A stretch of DNA of 64,000 bases, taken from positions 310,001-374,000 of the forward strand of contig NZ_QFXK01000031.1 of assembly GCF_003261635.1 (NCBI RefSeq), given 5' to 3'. The notes under the pieces are model-generated. The model ran no database searches. It had not been told where the DNA came from and saw only the letters and a program-made list of their open reading frames with translations. The translations under genes were made by a program, and so were the position numbers. The stretch's first letter is position 1. Each line of letters starts with the position of its first letter. The DNA comes from Kribbella monticola (GTDB lineage Bacteria; Actinomycetota; Actinomycetes; Propionibacteriales; Kribbellaceae). This document shows positions 52,197 to 60,256 of this stretch, piece by piece.

Positions 52197-52826
52197 GTGT
52201 CGACGACACCGGAGACCGCGCCCAAGCGCGGCAGCCGCCTGCCGCGGCTGGCCCGCCGCGCGCAACTGCTCGAGGCGGCCCAGGAGGTCTTCGTCGCGAA
52301 CGGCTACCACGCCGCCGCGATGGACGACATCGCCGATCGCGCCGGCGTCTCGAAGCCAGTCCTGTACCAGCACTTCCCCGGCAAACTGGACCTCTACCTC
52401 GCGCTGCTGGACAGTTCGTGCGAGGCCATCGTCGCCTCCGTCCGGCAGGCGCTGCGGTCCACCGAGGACAACAAGGAGCGGGTCGGCGCGACGATCCACG
52501 CCTTCTACGAGTACGTGGCGAATGCCCAGGGCGCGTTCCGGCTGGTGTTCGAGTCAGACCTGACCAACGAGCCCGCCGTGCGCGAGCGGGTGGACCGCGT
52601 GACGCACGCGTGCGCCGAGGCCTGTTCCGAGGTGATCAGCGCCGACGCCGGGCTGAACAAGGAACAGTCGATGGTGCTCGCCGTCAGCCTGGTCGGGATG
52701 GCCCAGGTCAGCGCCCGCTACTGGCTGGCCGCCGACAACCCCACCCTCGCCCAGGAACAAGCCGCCGACCTGGTGGCCAGCCTCGCCTGGCGAGGCATCC
52801 GAGGCTTCCCCCGCACCGAATCCTGA
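52197..52826 (+). CDS. TetR-family transcriptional regulator
   Basis: 209 residues; N-terminal helix-turn-helix (QLLEAAQEVFVANGYHAAAMDDIADRAGVSKPVLYQHFPGK) and a helical ligand domain. GTG 52197. It precedes the DUF3107 gene with a 141-bp gap, the same pair as Rv3208-Rv3208A in M. tuberculosis, where the function is not settled. No self-operator is evident by eye. Confidence 0.85.
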   Translation: MSTTPETAPKRGSRLPRLARRAQLLEAAQEVFVANGYHAAAMDDIADRAGVSKPVLYQHFPGKLDLYLALLDSSCEAIVASVRQALRSTEDNKERVGATIHAFYEYVANAQGAFRLVFESDLTNEPAVRERVDRVTHACAEACSEVISADAGLNKEQSMVLAVSLVGMAQVSARYWLAADNPTLAQEQAADLVASLAWRGIRGFPRTES

Positions 52827-52967
52827 CCCCCTGTACTACGAGCCCCTACTTTCCGGGCCTGATGGTTCTGCTCTGGGCGGACTGGTGAGAGACGGGGACC
52901 GGTAGCGGATAGGCTCGAATCGGGTACCGGCGATCCCCGCCGGTCGGAACGCGCCCGGGAGGGTTTC

Positions 52968-53195
52968 GTGGAGGTCAAGATCGGCGTTCAGCACGCCAAT
53001 CGCGAATTGGTGCTGGAAAGCGAACTGAGCCCGGCCGAGGTCGAGCAGGTCGTGGCGGACGCGTTCAGCGGAAAGAGCAACTTGCTGTCCCTGACCGACG
53101 AGAAGGGCCGCAAGCTACTGGTACCGGCCGACCGGCTGGCCTATGTCGAGATCGGTGAGGTCTCCAGCCGCAAGGTCGGCTTCGGCGCCATCTGA
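52968..53195 (+). CDS. DUF3107 family protein
   Basis: 75 residues with the DUF3107 pattern (MEVKIGVQHANRELVLES..., LLVPADRLAYVEIG). Small alpha/beta protein conserved next to this TetR regulator in actinobacteria; function unknown. GTG 52968 follows GGGAGGG. A hairpin at 53250-53270 ends the unit. Confidence 0.85.
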   Translation: MEVKIGVQHANRELVLESELSPAEVEQVVADAFSGKSNLLSLTDEKGRKLLVPADRLAYVEIGEVSSRKVGFGAI

Positions 53196-53249
53196 GCGCC
53201 CGCACCACGCAGTACCGGCAGTAACGAGTGCAAGCCGGTCCCGTCCCAG

Positions 53250-53270
53250 AGCCGGCCGTCACGGCCGGCT
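53250..53270 (+). terminator. Hairpin terminator after DUF3107 gene
   Basis: Perfect 9-bp GC-rich arms AGCCGGCCG/CGGCCGGCT with a 3-nt loop. Confidence 0.65.
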
Positions 53271-53430
53271 TCGGGGCCGGGTTGGCAACGGTTGCGGCAC
53301 CGCCTGCGTGTCCCGGTTGCGGAGTGCGACGAACCGAGGACTATGAGGATTAAGACCTGCGGGTCCGGTGGCCTGTTTAGCCCTGGGGCACCTGGATGAC
53401 TGCAGGTCAGTTATCCCTCTAGGAGGAACC

Positions 53431-53709
53431 GTGTACTGGGTCTGGATGCTCATCGTGAGCCTCATCGCCGGCATCATCTTCGGGCCGTTGGCCCGGCTGA
53501 TACTCCCCGGCAAGCAGAACATCAGCCTCGGCTGGACGATCCTCGGTGGCGGCATCGGTGCCTTCATCGGCGGTCTGATCGCCAAGGCTCTCGGCGTCAA
53601 GGACACCAGCGGACCGGACTGGACTCAGTACCTGATCCAGATCATCTGCGCCGTGATCGTCGTCGCCATCGTCGCCGGCTACCAGAGCCGGTCCAGATCA
53701 ACCGTCTGA
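53431..53709 (+). CDS. GlsB/YeaQ/YmgE-family membrane protein
   Basis: 92-residue membrane protein with three helices; the second carries the glycine-rich GWTILGGGIGAFIGGLIAKALG typical of the transglycosylase-associated/YeaQ family, linked to general stress. GTG 53431 follows an ideal AGGAGG; the frame extends upstream to 53368 without a signal. Ends at a strong terminator (53721-53761). Confidence 0.87.
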   Translation: MYWVWMLIVSLIAGIIFGPLARLILPGKQNISLGWTILGGGIGAFIGGLIAKALGVKDTSGPDWTQYLIQIICAVIVVAIVAGYQSRSRSTV

Positions 53710-53720
53710 CCAACACCTCC

Positions 53721-53764
53721 AGCGGCCGCCACCCCACCCCGGGGCAGGCGGCCGCTGTGTTTTC
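53721..53764 (+). terminator. Intrinsic terminator after GlsB-type gene
   Basis: Perfect 10-bp arms AGCGGCCGCC (53721-53730) and GGCGGCCGCT (53747-53756) followed by GTGTTTT. Confidence 0.8.
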
Positions 53765-53773
53765 CGCGGTACG

Positions 53774-54074
53774 CCGCCCACGCAGTCTCCTGCGTCGCCT
53801 GCTCCCCGCCCCCAGCTACGGCGCTCCTCCGTCGCACCTCCGCTGCCTCGCCCACAGGTGGAACGTCTTCGCTTGCAGCGGTGATAGCACCAGGCGAATC
53901 CGCACAATAGTGGCGATATCCGCACTATTGTGCGCAACCTCGGTCTGCATTCGCCTCGCTGTCGACTGGGTGATTTTGGCCGCGACGAGCTCTGACAAAG
54001 GCAGCGCAGGCGTGACGGAGGAACGCCGTAGCTGGGGAGTGGGGAGCAGGCGACGTAGGAGCCTGCGTGGGTGG
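53774..54074. repeat. 301-bp nested inverted-repeat element
   Basis: Left arm 53774-53847 and right arm 54000-54074 are inverted copies over about 74 bp with roughly 80-85 percent identity by eye. Inside lie two more nested inverted pairs, AGGCGAAT/ATTCGCCT (53892, 53949) and CGCACAATAGTG/CACTATTGTGCG (53901, 53923). No ORF or transposase. It fills the gap between the convergent GlsB-type and ferritin-like genes. The arms resemble sequences at 40932-40995 and 12330-12428. A MITE-like element or a large structured terminator are the alternatives. Confidence 0.75.
53901..53934. promoter_or_regulatory. 12-bp-arm palindrome inside the repeat element
   Basis: CGCACAATAGTG (53901-53912), spacer GCGATATCCG, CACTATTGTGCG (53923-53934): perfect arms, notably AT-rich for this genome. 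Resembles a protein-binding site more than a terminator. Confidence 0.5.
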
Positions 54075-54076
54075 GG

Positions 54077-54760
54077 TCAGGCTTGGAGGCCTAGGGCTGT
54101 CATTCGGGCGGTGTGGGCCTCGGTGAGGCGGGTGAACATGCGGCCGATGGCGGCGAGGTCGAGGCCGGGGCGGTCCACGCTGCCGGCCAGGAGGGCGGCG
54201 AGGGGGTCTCGGTCGGCGGCGATTCGCTGGGCCTGGCTGAGGGCTTCGCCGACCAGGCGGCGGCCCCAGAGGGCGAGTCGGCCGCCGACCTTCGGGTCTT
54301 CCTCGATCGCGGCCCGGACGCGGTCGACCACGAACTCGGCCTGGCCGGAGTCGGCGAACACCTCGAGTACGAGGGCGCGGGTCTCCGCGTCGACGTACGC
54401 CGCGACCTCGCGGTAGAAGTCGTTCGCCAGGCCGTCGCCGACGTAGGCCTTCACCAGGCCCTCGAGCCAGTCGGACGGCGCGGTGTGGTCGTGGAACGCG
54501 TCCAGTGGGGTGACGAACGGCTGCATCGCGTCCATCGGATCGACTCCGAGCGCGACCAGCCGGTCCCGGAGTTGGACGAAGTGGCCGAACTCGGTGGTCG
54601 CCAGCTGGGCGAGCTGGGCCTTGTCGTCGAGTGTCGGAGCGAGCTTCGCATCTTCGGCGATCCGCTCGAACGCGGTCAGTTCGCCGTACGCGAGCACACC
54701 CAGCAGATCCACCGCCGCGGCCCGGTAGGCGGGATCGTCGAAGGCCGTCAGTTCGGTCAT
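54077..54760 (-). CDS. Ferritin-like fold protein (Rv3210c-type)
   Basis: 227-residue all-helical protein. Possible di-iron ligands: Glu in AYGELTAFERIAEDA, Glu and His in LATTEFGHFVQL, Glu and Asp in YVDAETRALVLEVFADSGQAEF. It resembles MiaE-like/ferritin-like hydroxylase domains conserved beside rhlE in actinobacteria, without known activity. ATG 54760 is used; ATG 54772 adds four residues. The right end of the repeat element abuts its stop codon. Confidence 0.78.
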   Translation of the reverse strand: MTELTAFDDPAYRAAAVDLLGVLAYGELTAFERIAEDAKLAPTLDDKAQLAQLATTEFGHFVQLRDRLVALGVDPMDAMQPFVTPLDAFHDHTAPSDWLEGLVKAYVGDGLANDFYREVAAYVDAETRALVLEVFADSGQAEFVVDRVRAAIEEDPKVGGRLALWGRRLVGEALSQAQRIAADRDPLAALLAGSVDRPGLDLAAIGRMFTRLTEAHTARMTALGLQA

Positions 54761-54995
54761 GACCCGCACCATATCGGTCCACCGGCGCGGTGGGTGGAAA
54801 GTGCGTGCGGCGGCCGGGGCGAGTATTCCGGCTACACTGGAGGGTGTTTCGCCGGTGACGCGCCCAGATGGGCAGCTGGTGCGAGCCGCTTGCACAGTGT
54901 CCCGCGCCGTGAATACGAGGGTGGATCTCATCGATCCGCCCCTGGCGCCCGGCCCTGCTGCAACTGTCCGTACAAGCATGTGAGAGGCGATCAGC

Positions 54996-57335
54996 CTGAC
55001 CACCTTCCGAGAGCTCGGCGTCCTGCCCGAGATCTGTGACGCGCTCGATCGCGTCAACATCGTGGAGCCCTTTCCGATCCAGGAGATGACGCTTCCCATC
55101 GCACTGATGGGGACCGACCTGATCGGCCAGGCCCGAACCGGTACCGGTAAGACCCTCGGGTTCGGTATCCCGCTGCTGCAGCGCACCATCTCCCCCGGCG
55201 AGCCGGACTACGAGGAGCTGGCAGCGCCCGGCAAACCGCAAGCGCTGGTCGTCACCCCGACCCGCGAGCTGACCATCCAGGTCGCCAAGGACCTGACCAC
55301 CGCGTCGACCGTGCGGACCGTTCGCGTCCTCACCATCTACGGCGGTGTCTCGTACGACCCGCAGCTGGACGCCCTGAAGTCCGGCGTCGACGTCGTCGTC
55401 GGTACGCCGGGGCGGCTGCTCGACCTCGCCAACCGCGGCGTTCTCGACCTGTCCCACATCAAGGTGCTGGTGCTCGACGAAGCCGACGAGATGCTCGACC
55501 TCGGCTTCCTGCCCGACGTGGAACGCATCCTGCGCAAGACGCCGGAGCTGCGCCAGACGATGTTGTTCTCGGCAACCATGCCGTCGGCCGTCATCACCTT
55601 GGCCCGCACGCACATGCGCCACCCGCTGAACATCCGCGCCGAGTCGCACGACGACTCGCAGATGGTTCCGGCGACCGCGCAGTTCGTCTACCGCGCGCAC
55701 GACCTGGACAAGCCCGAGGTGGTCGCCCGCATCCTGCAGGCCGACGACCGTGGCCGGGTGATGATCTTCTGCCGGACCAAGCGCGAAGCGTCCCGGCTGA
55801 CCGATGATCTGATCGACCGGGGCTTCAAGGCCGCGGCGATCCACGGTGACCTGAACCAGCAGGCTCGCGAGCGGGCGCTGACCAGGTTCCGCGGCGACAA
55901 GATCGACGTACTGGTGTGTACCGATGTCGCTGCCCGCGGTATCGACGTCGAGGGCGTCACGCACGTCATCAACAACACCTGCCCGGAGGACGAGAAGGCC
56001 TACGTGCACCGCATCGGCCGCACCGGCCGCGCGGGCGCGAGCGGGATCGCCGTCACCTTCGTCGACTGGCCGGATGTCGTCCGCTGGAAGACGATCAACA
56101 AGGCACTCGACCTTCCGTACGACGAACCGCAGGAGATCTACTCCACCTCGCCGGAGCTGTACCACGATCTCGGCATCCCGGCCGAGGCGAAGGGCCGGAT
56201 CAAGCCGGCCCGCCCGGCCGAGGAGCGTTCCGCCCGGGACAAGCCGTCTCGCCGGTCCGATGGCGAATCGCGCGGCGACTCCCGTGGTGGGCGCAGTGAC
56301 TCCCGTGGTGAGTCGCGAGGGGACTCTCGTGGCGATACCCGCGTGGAGCACAAGGGCGACGGCGATGCGGGCGAGCGGTCGAACCGTAAGCGCAACAGCC
56401 GCAACCGCCGCCGTACTCGCAGCGGTCGTCCGCTCGAGGGCGACGCCGCGACGCAGGTGAAGTCCGAGGACGACGTGACTGCCAAGACCGCGGTACCGCC
56501 GACGGTCGAGTCGTCGACCGAGGCCGCCGAGGGGTCGCGCGAGCGCAAGCCGAGGCAGCGCACCCGCCGCCGTACGTCGAACTCCGCCGAAGCACCTGCC
56601 GCCGAGCTCAGCAACACCAGCGCGGAGAGCAAGGCCGAGGTCGCCGAGAGGAAGACCGAAGCCGCCGAGGCACCGGTCGAGCAGCAGGCAAGTGTCGAAG
56701 CACCGGCCCGGAAGCGGACCCGCAAGCGCGCGGCCGCTGCCACCGAGACGACCGACACAGCACCGCAGGCAAGCGACAGCGCATTGCAGGTCACCTCTGA
56801 CGCTGCCGCACCCGCCGAGGAGGCTACGAGAGCTCCCCGCACCCGGAAGCGCGCGGCGGCCAAGGCGAGCGCGGAGTCGGAAGCGGCTGAAGGAACGCCG
56901 GCCGATGAGGCTGCGGCGGACGCCCCCAAGGCGAAGCGGACGAGGAAGCGGGCGACGGCGAAAGCCACGACCGACTCCGAGCCCGGTGAGCAGGCGTCGA
57001 CCAAGGCGTCCGGCGAGCAGACGACCGGAAACGCGGCCGGCGAGAAGGCGACAGCCAAGACCACCGGCGAGAAGGCTGCTGCTGAGGTGGGCGAGGCGCC
57101 GGTCAAGGCCACGCGGAAGCGCGTTGCGAAGGCTGTGGCTGAGGTCAAGGCCGAGTTGAGCGAGGCTTCGGCCAAGAGCACCAGTGACCAGGCACCGGCG
57201 AAGAAGGCGACCCGGAAGCGGGCGGTCAAGGCAACGGATGCGCCGTTCGCGGCGGACGAGAAGCCTGCTGCCGCAAAGAAGCGGACTGCCAAGAAGGCCT
57301 CCGCCGTGATCCCGACCTTCACGGCACCGGAGTAA
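54996..57335 (+). CDS. DEAD-box RNA helicase RhlE-like with basic tail; CTG start
   Basis: 779-residue RNA helicase. Q-motif TFRELGVLPEICDALDRVNIVEPFPIQ (only the two ends within 20 are conserved blocks), motif I ARTGTGKT, Ia PTRELTIQ, II DEAD in LDEADEMLDLG, III SAT, VI HRIGRTGRAG. From about residue 400 a long low-complexity tail of Arg/Ser/Gly then repeated RKRA(A/T)AKA units, like histone H1, probably RNA or DNA binding. In-frame TGA at 54981 leaves only CTG 54996 as start before the Q-motif; GTG 55062 would cut the motif. GAGAGG lies upstream. A possible -10 TACACT at 54833 implies a 150-nt leader. Confidence 0.88.
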   Translation: MTTFRELGVLPEICDALDRVNIVEPFPIQEMTLPIALMGTDLIGQARTGTGKTLGFGIPLLQRTISPGEPDYEELAAPGKPQALVVTPTRELTIQVAKDLTTASTVRTVRVLTIYGGVSYDPQLDALKSGVDVVVGTPGRLLDLANRGVLDLSHIKVLVLDEADEMLDLGFLPDVERILRKTPELRQTMLFSATMPSAVITLARTHMRHPLNIRAESHDDSQMVPATAQFVYRAHDLDKPEVVARILQADDRGRVMIFCRTKREASRLTDDLIDRGFKAAAIHGDLNQQARERALTRFRGDKIDVLVCTDVAARGIDVEGVTHVINNTCPEDEKAYVHRIGRTGRAGASGIAVTFVDWPDVVRWKTINKALDLPYDEPQEIYSTSPELYHDLGIPAEAKGRIKPARPAEERSARDKPSRRSDGESRGDSRGGRSDSRGESRGDSRGDTRVEHKGDGDAGERSNRKRNSRNRRRTRSGRPLEGDAATQVKSEDDVTAKTAVPPTVESSTEAAEGSRERKPRQRTRRRTSNSAEAPAAELSNTSAESKAEVAERKTEAAEAPVEQQASVEAPARKRTRKRAAAATETTDTAPQASDSALQVTSDAAAPAEEATRAPRTRKRAAAKASAESEAAEGTPADEAAADAPKAKRTRKRATAKATTDSEPGEQASTKASGEQTTGNAAGEKATAKTTGEKAAAEVGEAPVKATRKRVAKAVAEVKAELSEASAKSTSDQAPAKKATRKRAVKATDAPFAADEKPAAAKKRTAKKASAVIPTFTAPE

Positions 57336-57353
57336 CGCAGTACCGAAGCAGGA

Positions 57354-57391
57354 GCGAGACCGGTTCGTGGCTGAACGGTGACCGGTCTCGC
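57354..57391 (+). terminator. Hairpin terminator after the helicase gene
   Basis: Perfect 11-bp arms GCGAGACCGGT (57354-57364) and ACCGGTCTCGC (57381-57391) with a 16-nt loop. Confidence 0.75.
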
Positions 57392-57451
57392 GCAACGAAC
57401 GCCGCCCGCCCACCCGTCCTAGGTCCACAGTGACCATCGGGTGGGAAGGGT

Positions 57452-58396
57452 GTGGCGATGACGAGGACGCGTTTCACGGCCGCGGTAGCAGGAGTGATCC
57501 TGACCGCGGCCGTCCTGCTGTCCGGCTGTAGCGGGGAAGGCGGCAACAGCAGCTCTGGTAAGGCAGACAGCGGTTCTGCGGCAGCGCCGGAGCGAGCACA
57601 GTCCCAGGCCGACGGAGCGGCCACGGACGGCAAGGTGCCCGCGGCACCGAAGTCCGGTGACAACGCCGCCGACCAGCCGACGGTGACCCGGGCGATCATC
57701 AAGACCGGGTCGCTCAGCATCGAGGCCGATGACGTGGATGCCCAACGCCAGAAGGCGATCGGGATTGTCACCGGACTCAACGGTCAGGTGGCGACCGAGG
57801 ATTCCGGCAGCGACCTCGACGGCCGGATCACCCGGGCGAACCTGACGCTGAAGGTGCCGACCGCGCAGTACGAGACCGCGATCCAGCGGTTGTCGGGCCT
57901 GGGCAAGCGGACCGCGATCCACCAAGAGTCGACCGACGCGACCGAGGCCGTGGTCGACGTCGCGAGCAGGATCTCCACCCAGCGGGCCAGTCTCGAACGG
58001 ATGCGGGCCTTGCTCGCGAAGGCGACGACGATCGGCGAGATCGTGTCGGTCGAGTCCGAGCTGACCCGGCGCGAGTCCGACCTCGAATCCTTGCTGGCCA
58101 AGCAGAAGGCGCTGGCCGGCCAGACCGAGCTCGCCACGCTCAACCTCGTCCTGTCCGAGCCCGGCAAGGCGCCACCGGCGCCCAAGAAGGAGGAGACCGG
58201 CTTCCTGGCGGGGTTGAAGGGCGGCTGGAACGCGTTCGCCGCGACTGTCACCGTGCTGCTGACCGCGCTGGGCGCATTGCTGCCGTTCCTGGTTGTCTTC
58301 GCCATGATCGGCATCCCGCTGTGGCGCTTCCGCCACCGCTTCCGCCGGACTCCGGCGACAGCGCCCGCCACCGGCGTACTGCCGCCGACGGAATAA
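57452..58396 (+). CDS. DUF4349 lipoprotein
   Basis: 314 residues. Lipoprotein signal with lipobox LLSGC (Cys near residue 26), disordered linker to about 75, DUF4349 domain (about 78-240) with a long coiled coil (ISTQRASLERMRALLAKA...), and a C-terminal membrane helix (about 255-285) ending in Arg/His-rich cytoplasmic residues. Family function is unknown; related bacterial proteins look like envelope stress or transport accessories. Start GTG 57452 or ATG 57458. Confidence 0.84.
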   Translation: MAMTRTRFTAAVAGVILTAAVLLSGCSGEGGNSSSGKADSGSAAAPERAQSQADGAATDGKVPAAPKSGDNAADQPTVTRAIIKTGSLSIEADDVDAQRQKAIGIVTGLNGQVATEDSGSDLDGRITRANLTLKVPTAQYETAIQRLSGLGKRTAIHQESTDATEAVVDVASRISTQRASLERMRALLAKATTIGEIVSVESELTRRESDLESLLAKQKALAGQTELATLNLVLSEPGKAPPAPKKEETGFLAGLKGGWNAFAATVTVLLTALGALLPFLVVFAMIGIPLWRFRHRFRRTPATAPATGVLPPTE

Positions 58397-58401
58397 CGCA
58401 G

Positions 58402-59160
58402 CTAGAGAAGCCCGGCGGCCAGTTTGCGGTAGGCGTCGGCGCCCGCCGTACGCGAGGCGGTCGAGAGGATCGTCTGGCCGATCGCGGGCGCCTCGGCGAA
58501 CCGGATCGACTTCGGAATCGGTGGCCCCAGCACGGTCAACTCGTACGTCTCGGCGATGGTGTCCAGCACAGCGCGGGCATGGGTCGTACGCCCGTCGTAC
58601 AGGGTCGGTAGGACGCCGAGGATCTGCAGGCCCGGGTTGGTCAGCTGCTGGACATCGTGGATGGTGTCGAGCAACTGGCCGACGCCGCGATGCGCCAAAG
58701 TCTCGCACTGCAAGGGAATCAGGACGTCGGTTGCCGCCGACAAGCCGTTCACCGTGAGCAGCCCGAGCGTCGGTGGACAGTCGATCAGGATCCAGTCGTA
58801 CGCCGATCGCAGCGGGCGCAGCGCAGTACGGACGAGTTGCTCAGGTCCGCTCTCGGCCGCCAGCCGTACATCGGCCGTCGCGAGTTCGATCGTCGCCGGC
58901 AAGACATCTGGGCCTTCGTCGGTCTCGACCAGCACATCGCGCGACTTCACTCCGCCGAGCAGGACATGGTGGATCGACTTGTCCAGGTCCTCGGGATCGA
59001 TACCGAGGGAGAACGTCAGGCAGGCCTGGGGATCGAGGTCGACCAGCAGCACGCGCTGACCGAGCTCCGCCAGGGCAGCTCCGAGTGAGGCAACCGTGGT
59101 CGTCTTGGCCACGCCGCCCTTCTGGTTGGCAACCGCAAGTGTGCGAGGCACCCGAGCCAT
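58402..59160 (-). CDS. ParA-family ATPase (Soj-like)
   Basis: 252-residue ParA/MinD-type ATPase: deviant Walker A KGGVAKTTT (about 14-22), LLVDLDPQACLT (Walker A'), DCPPTLGLLT (Walker B). No parB or parS is adjacent, so it is unlikely to be the main chromosome-partitioning ParA; it corresponds in position to Rv3213c in M. tuberculosis. Convergent with the DUF4349 gene (5-bp gap) and divergent from the hydrolase at 59208 (47-bp gap). Confidence 0.88.
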   Translation of the reverse strand: MARVPRTLAVANQKGGVAKTTTVASLGAALAELGQRVLLVDLDPQACLTFSLGIDPEDLDKSIHHVLLGGVKSRDVLVETDEGPDVLPATIELATADVRLAAESGPEQLVRTALRPLRSAYDWILIDCPPTLGLLTVNGLSAATDVLIPLQCETLAHRGVGQLLDTIHDVQQLTNPGLQILGVLPTLYDGRTTHARAVLDTIAETYELTVLGPPIPKSIRFAEAPAIGQTILSTASRTAGADAYRKLAAGLL

Positions 59161-59207
59161 TGTGCCGTACGAACGCCCCGGTCCTCCGACCGGTTACCGT
59201 TGGGTTC

Positions 59208-60065
59208 GTGAGTACTCCGCGCACACTGATGTTGCCCGATGGCGTGCACGCCGCAACCCTGGAGACCGACCGTGGCAGCTTCGCCACCTTGCAGGCGCGC
59301 CCGGACGTCGGTACGCCGCTCGGCACGGTGCTGCTGATCCCCGGTTGGACCGGCAGCAAGGAGGATTTCACCCCACTGGTGCACCACCTCGCGCGGTACG
59401 GATGGATCACCGTCGCCGTGGACCAGCGCGGTCAGTACGAGACGCCTGGGCCGGCCGACCCGTCGGCGTACACGCTGGCGGAGTTCGGCGCGGACGTGGT
59501 GGCGATGAGCAAGGCGCTCGGTGGCTACAGCCAGTTGGTCGGGCACTCGTTCGGCGGTCTGGTCGCGCGCGAAGCGGTGCTCACCGATCCCACCGTGTTC
59601 TCGAGCATCACGCTGCTGTGCTCAGGTCCGGCGGCTTTCAGCGACGAGGTGACGCGGCAGGGCCTGCAGATGCTCGCGTTCGGCCTGGAGAACCTGCCGA
59701 TCGAGCAGGTCTACGACTTGAAGCTCGACCACGACAGCAAGCAGCCGACGTACGTCGCGCCGGCCGAAGACGTGGCCGCCTTCCTGCGCAAGCGCTTCAC
59801 CGGCAATGCCCCGATCGGGCTGGCCGAGATCACCAAGCGGCTACTGGACACCGACGACCGGACCGACATGCTGGCCAAGTCGGGCGTCCGCGCACAGGTC
59901 GTGTACGGCGAGACCGACGACGGCTGGCCGCTGCCGGTCCAGGAGGCGATGGCCGAGGTGCTCGGCGTACAGGCGCAGGTGATTCCGTCCGCGGGCCACT
60001 CCCCCGCGATCGACCAGCCGGCCGCGACCGCCCGGATCCTGGTCGACTTCTTCCACAAGCGCTGA
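59208..60065 (+). CDS. Alpha/beta-hydrolase
   Basis: 285-residue soluble hydrolase: VLLIPGWTGSKEDF (oxyanion region, about 41-54), nucleophile Ser114 in GHSFGG, Asp in YGETDDGWPL and His in PSAGHSPAIDQP near the C-terminus complete the triad. No signal peptide. GTG 59208 is the start. Esterase, epoxide hydrolase or peroxidase-like roles cannot be told apart from sequence. Confidence 0.84.
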   Translation: MSTPRTLMLPDGVHAATLETDRGSFATLQARPDVGTPLGTVLLIPGWTGSKEDFTPLVHHLARYGWITVAVDQRGQYETPGPADPSAYTLAEFGADVVAMSKALGGYSQLVGHSFGGLVAREAVLTDPTVFSSITLLCSGPAAFSDEVTRQGLQMLAFGLENLPIEQVYDLKLDHDSKQPTYVAPAEDVAAFLRKRFTGNAPIGLAEITKRLLDTDDRTDMLAKSGVRAQVVYGETDDGWPLPVQEAMAEVLGVQAQVIPSAGHSPAIDQPAATARILVDFFHKR

Positions 60066-60214
60066 CCGCGTCCGTACCGGGCCGGCCAACGGCCGGCCCT
60101 TCGGCGACCTCTCGAAACCTGCTTGTCCAGGAGTGCCGTCAAGCCTTTTCACGACGATCGAAAGGGACTGGACGGCCTCCTATCGTGACCTGTAGTGGCC
60201 CCAGCGCCGACTAT

Positions 60215-60230
60215 TCTGGTCTAGACAAGT
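60215..60230. promoter_or_regulatory. DasR-type (dre-like) operator
   Basis: TCTGGTCTAGACAAGT matches 13 of 16 positions of the Streptomyces dre consensus ACTGGTCTAGACCACT, including the complete TGGTCTAGAC core. It overlaps a plausible -10 (TATTCT 60212-60217) and ends 26 bp before the ATG of the next gene. GntR-type control by amino-sugar phosphate is inferred. Confidence 0.5.
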
Positions 60231-60256
60231 GATTCCGAGTGGAGGGTCCCCACCCC

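Noticed and set aside
53925..57437. Minus-strand ORF of about 1170 codons opposite the DEAD-box helicase
   Set aside because: High-GC shadow frame; no domain, while the plus strand shows all helicase motifs.
58402..59160. Main chromosomal parA
   Set aside because: No parB or parS adjacent; position fits the separate Soj-like family.
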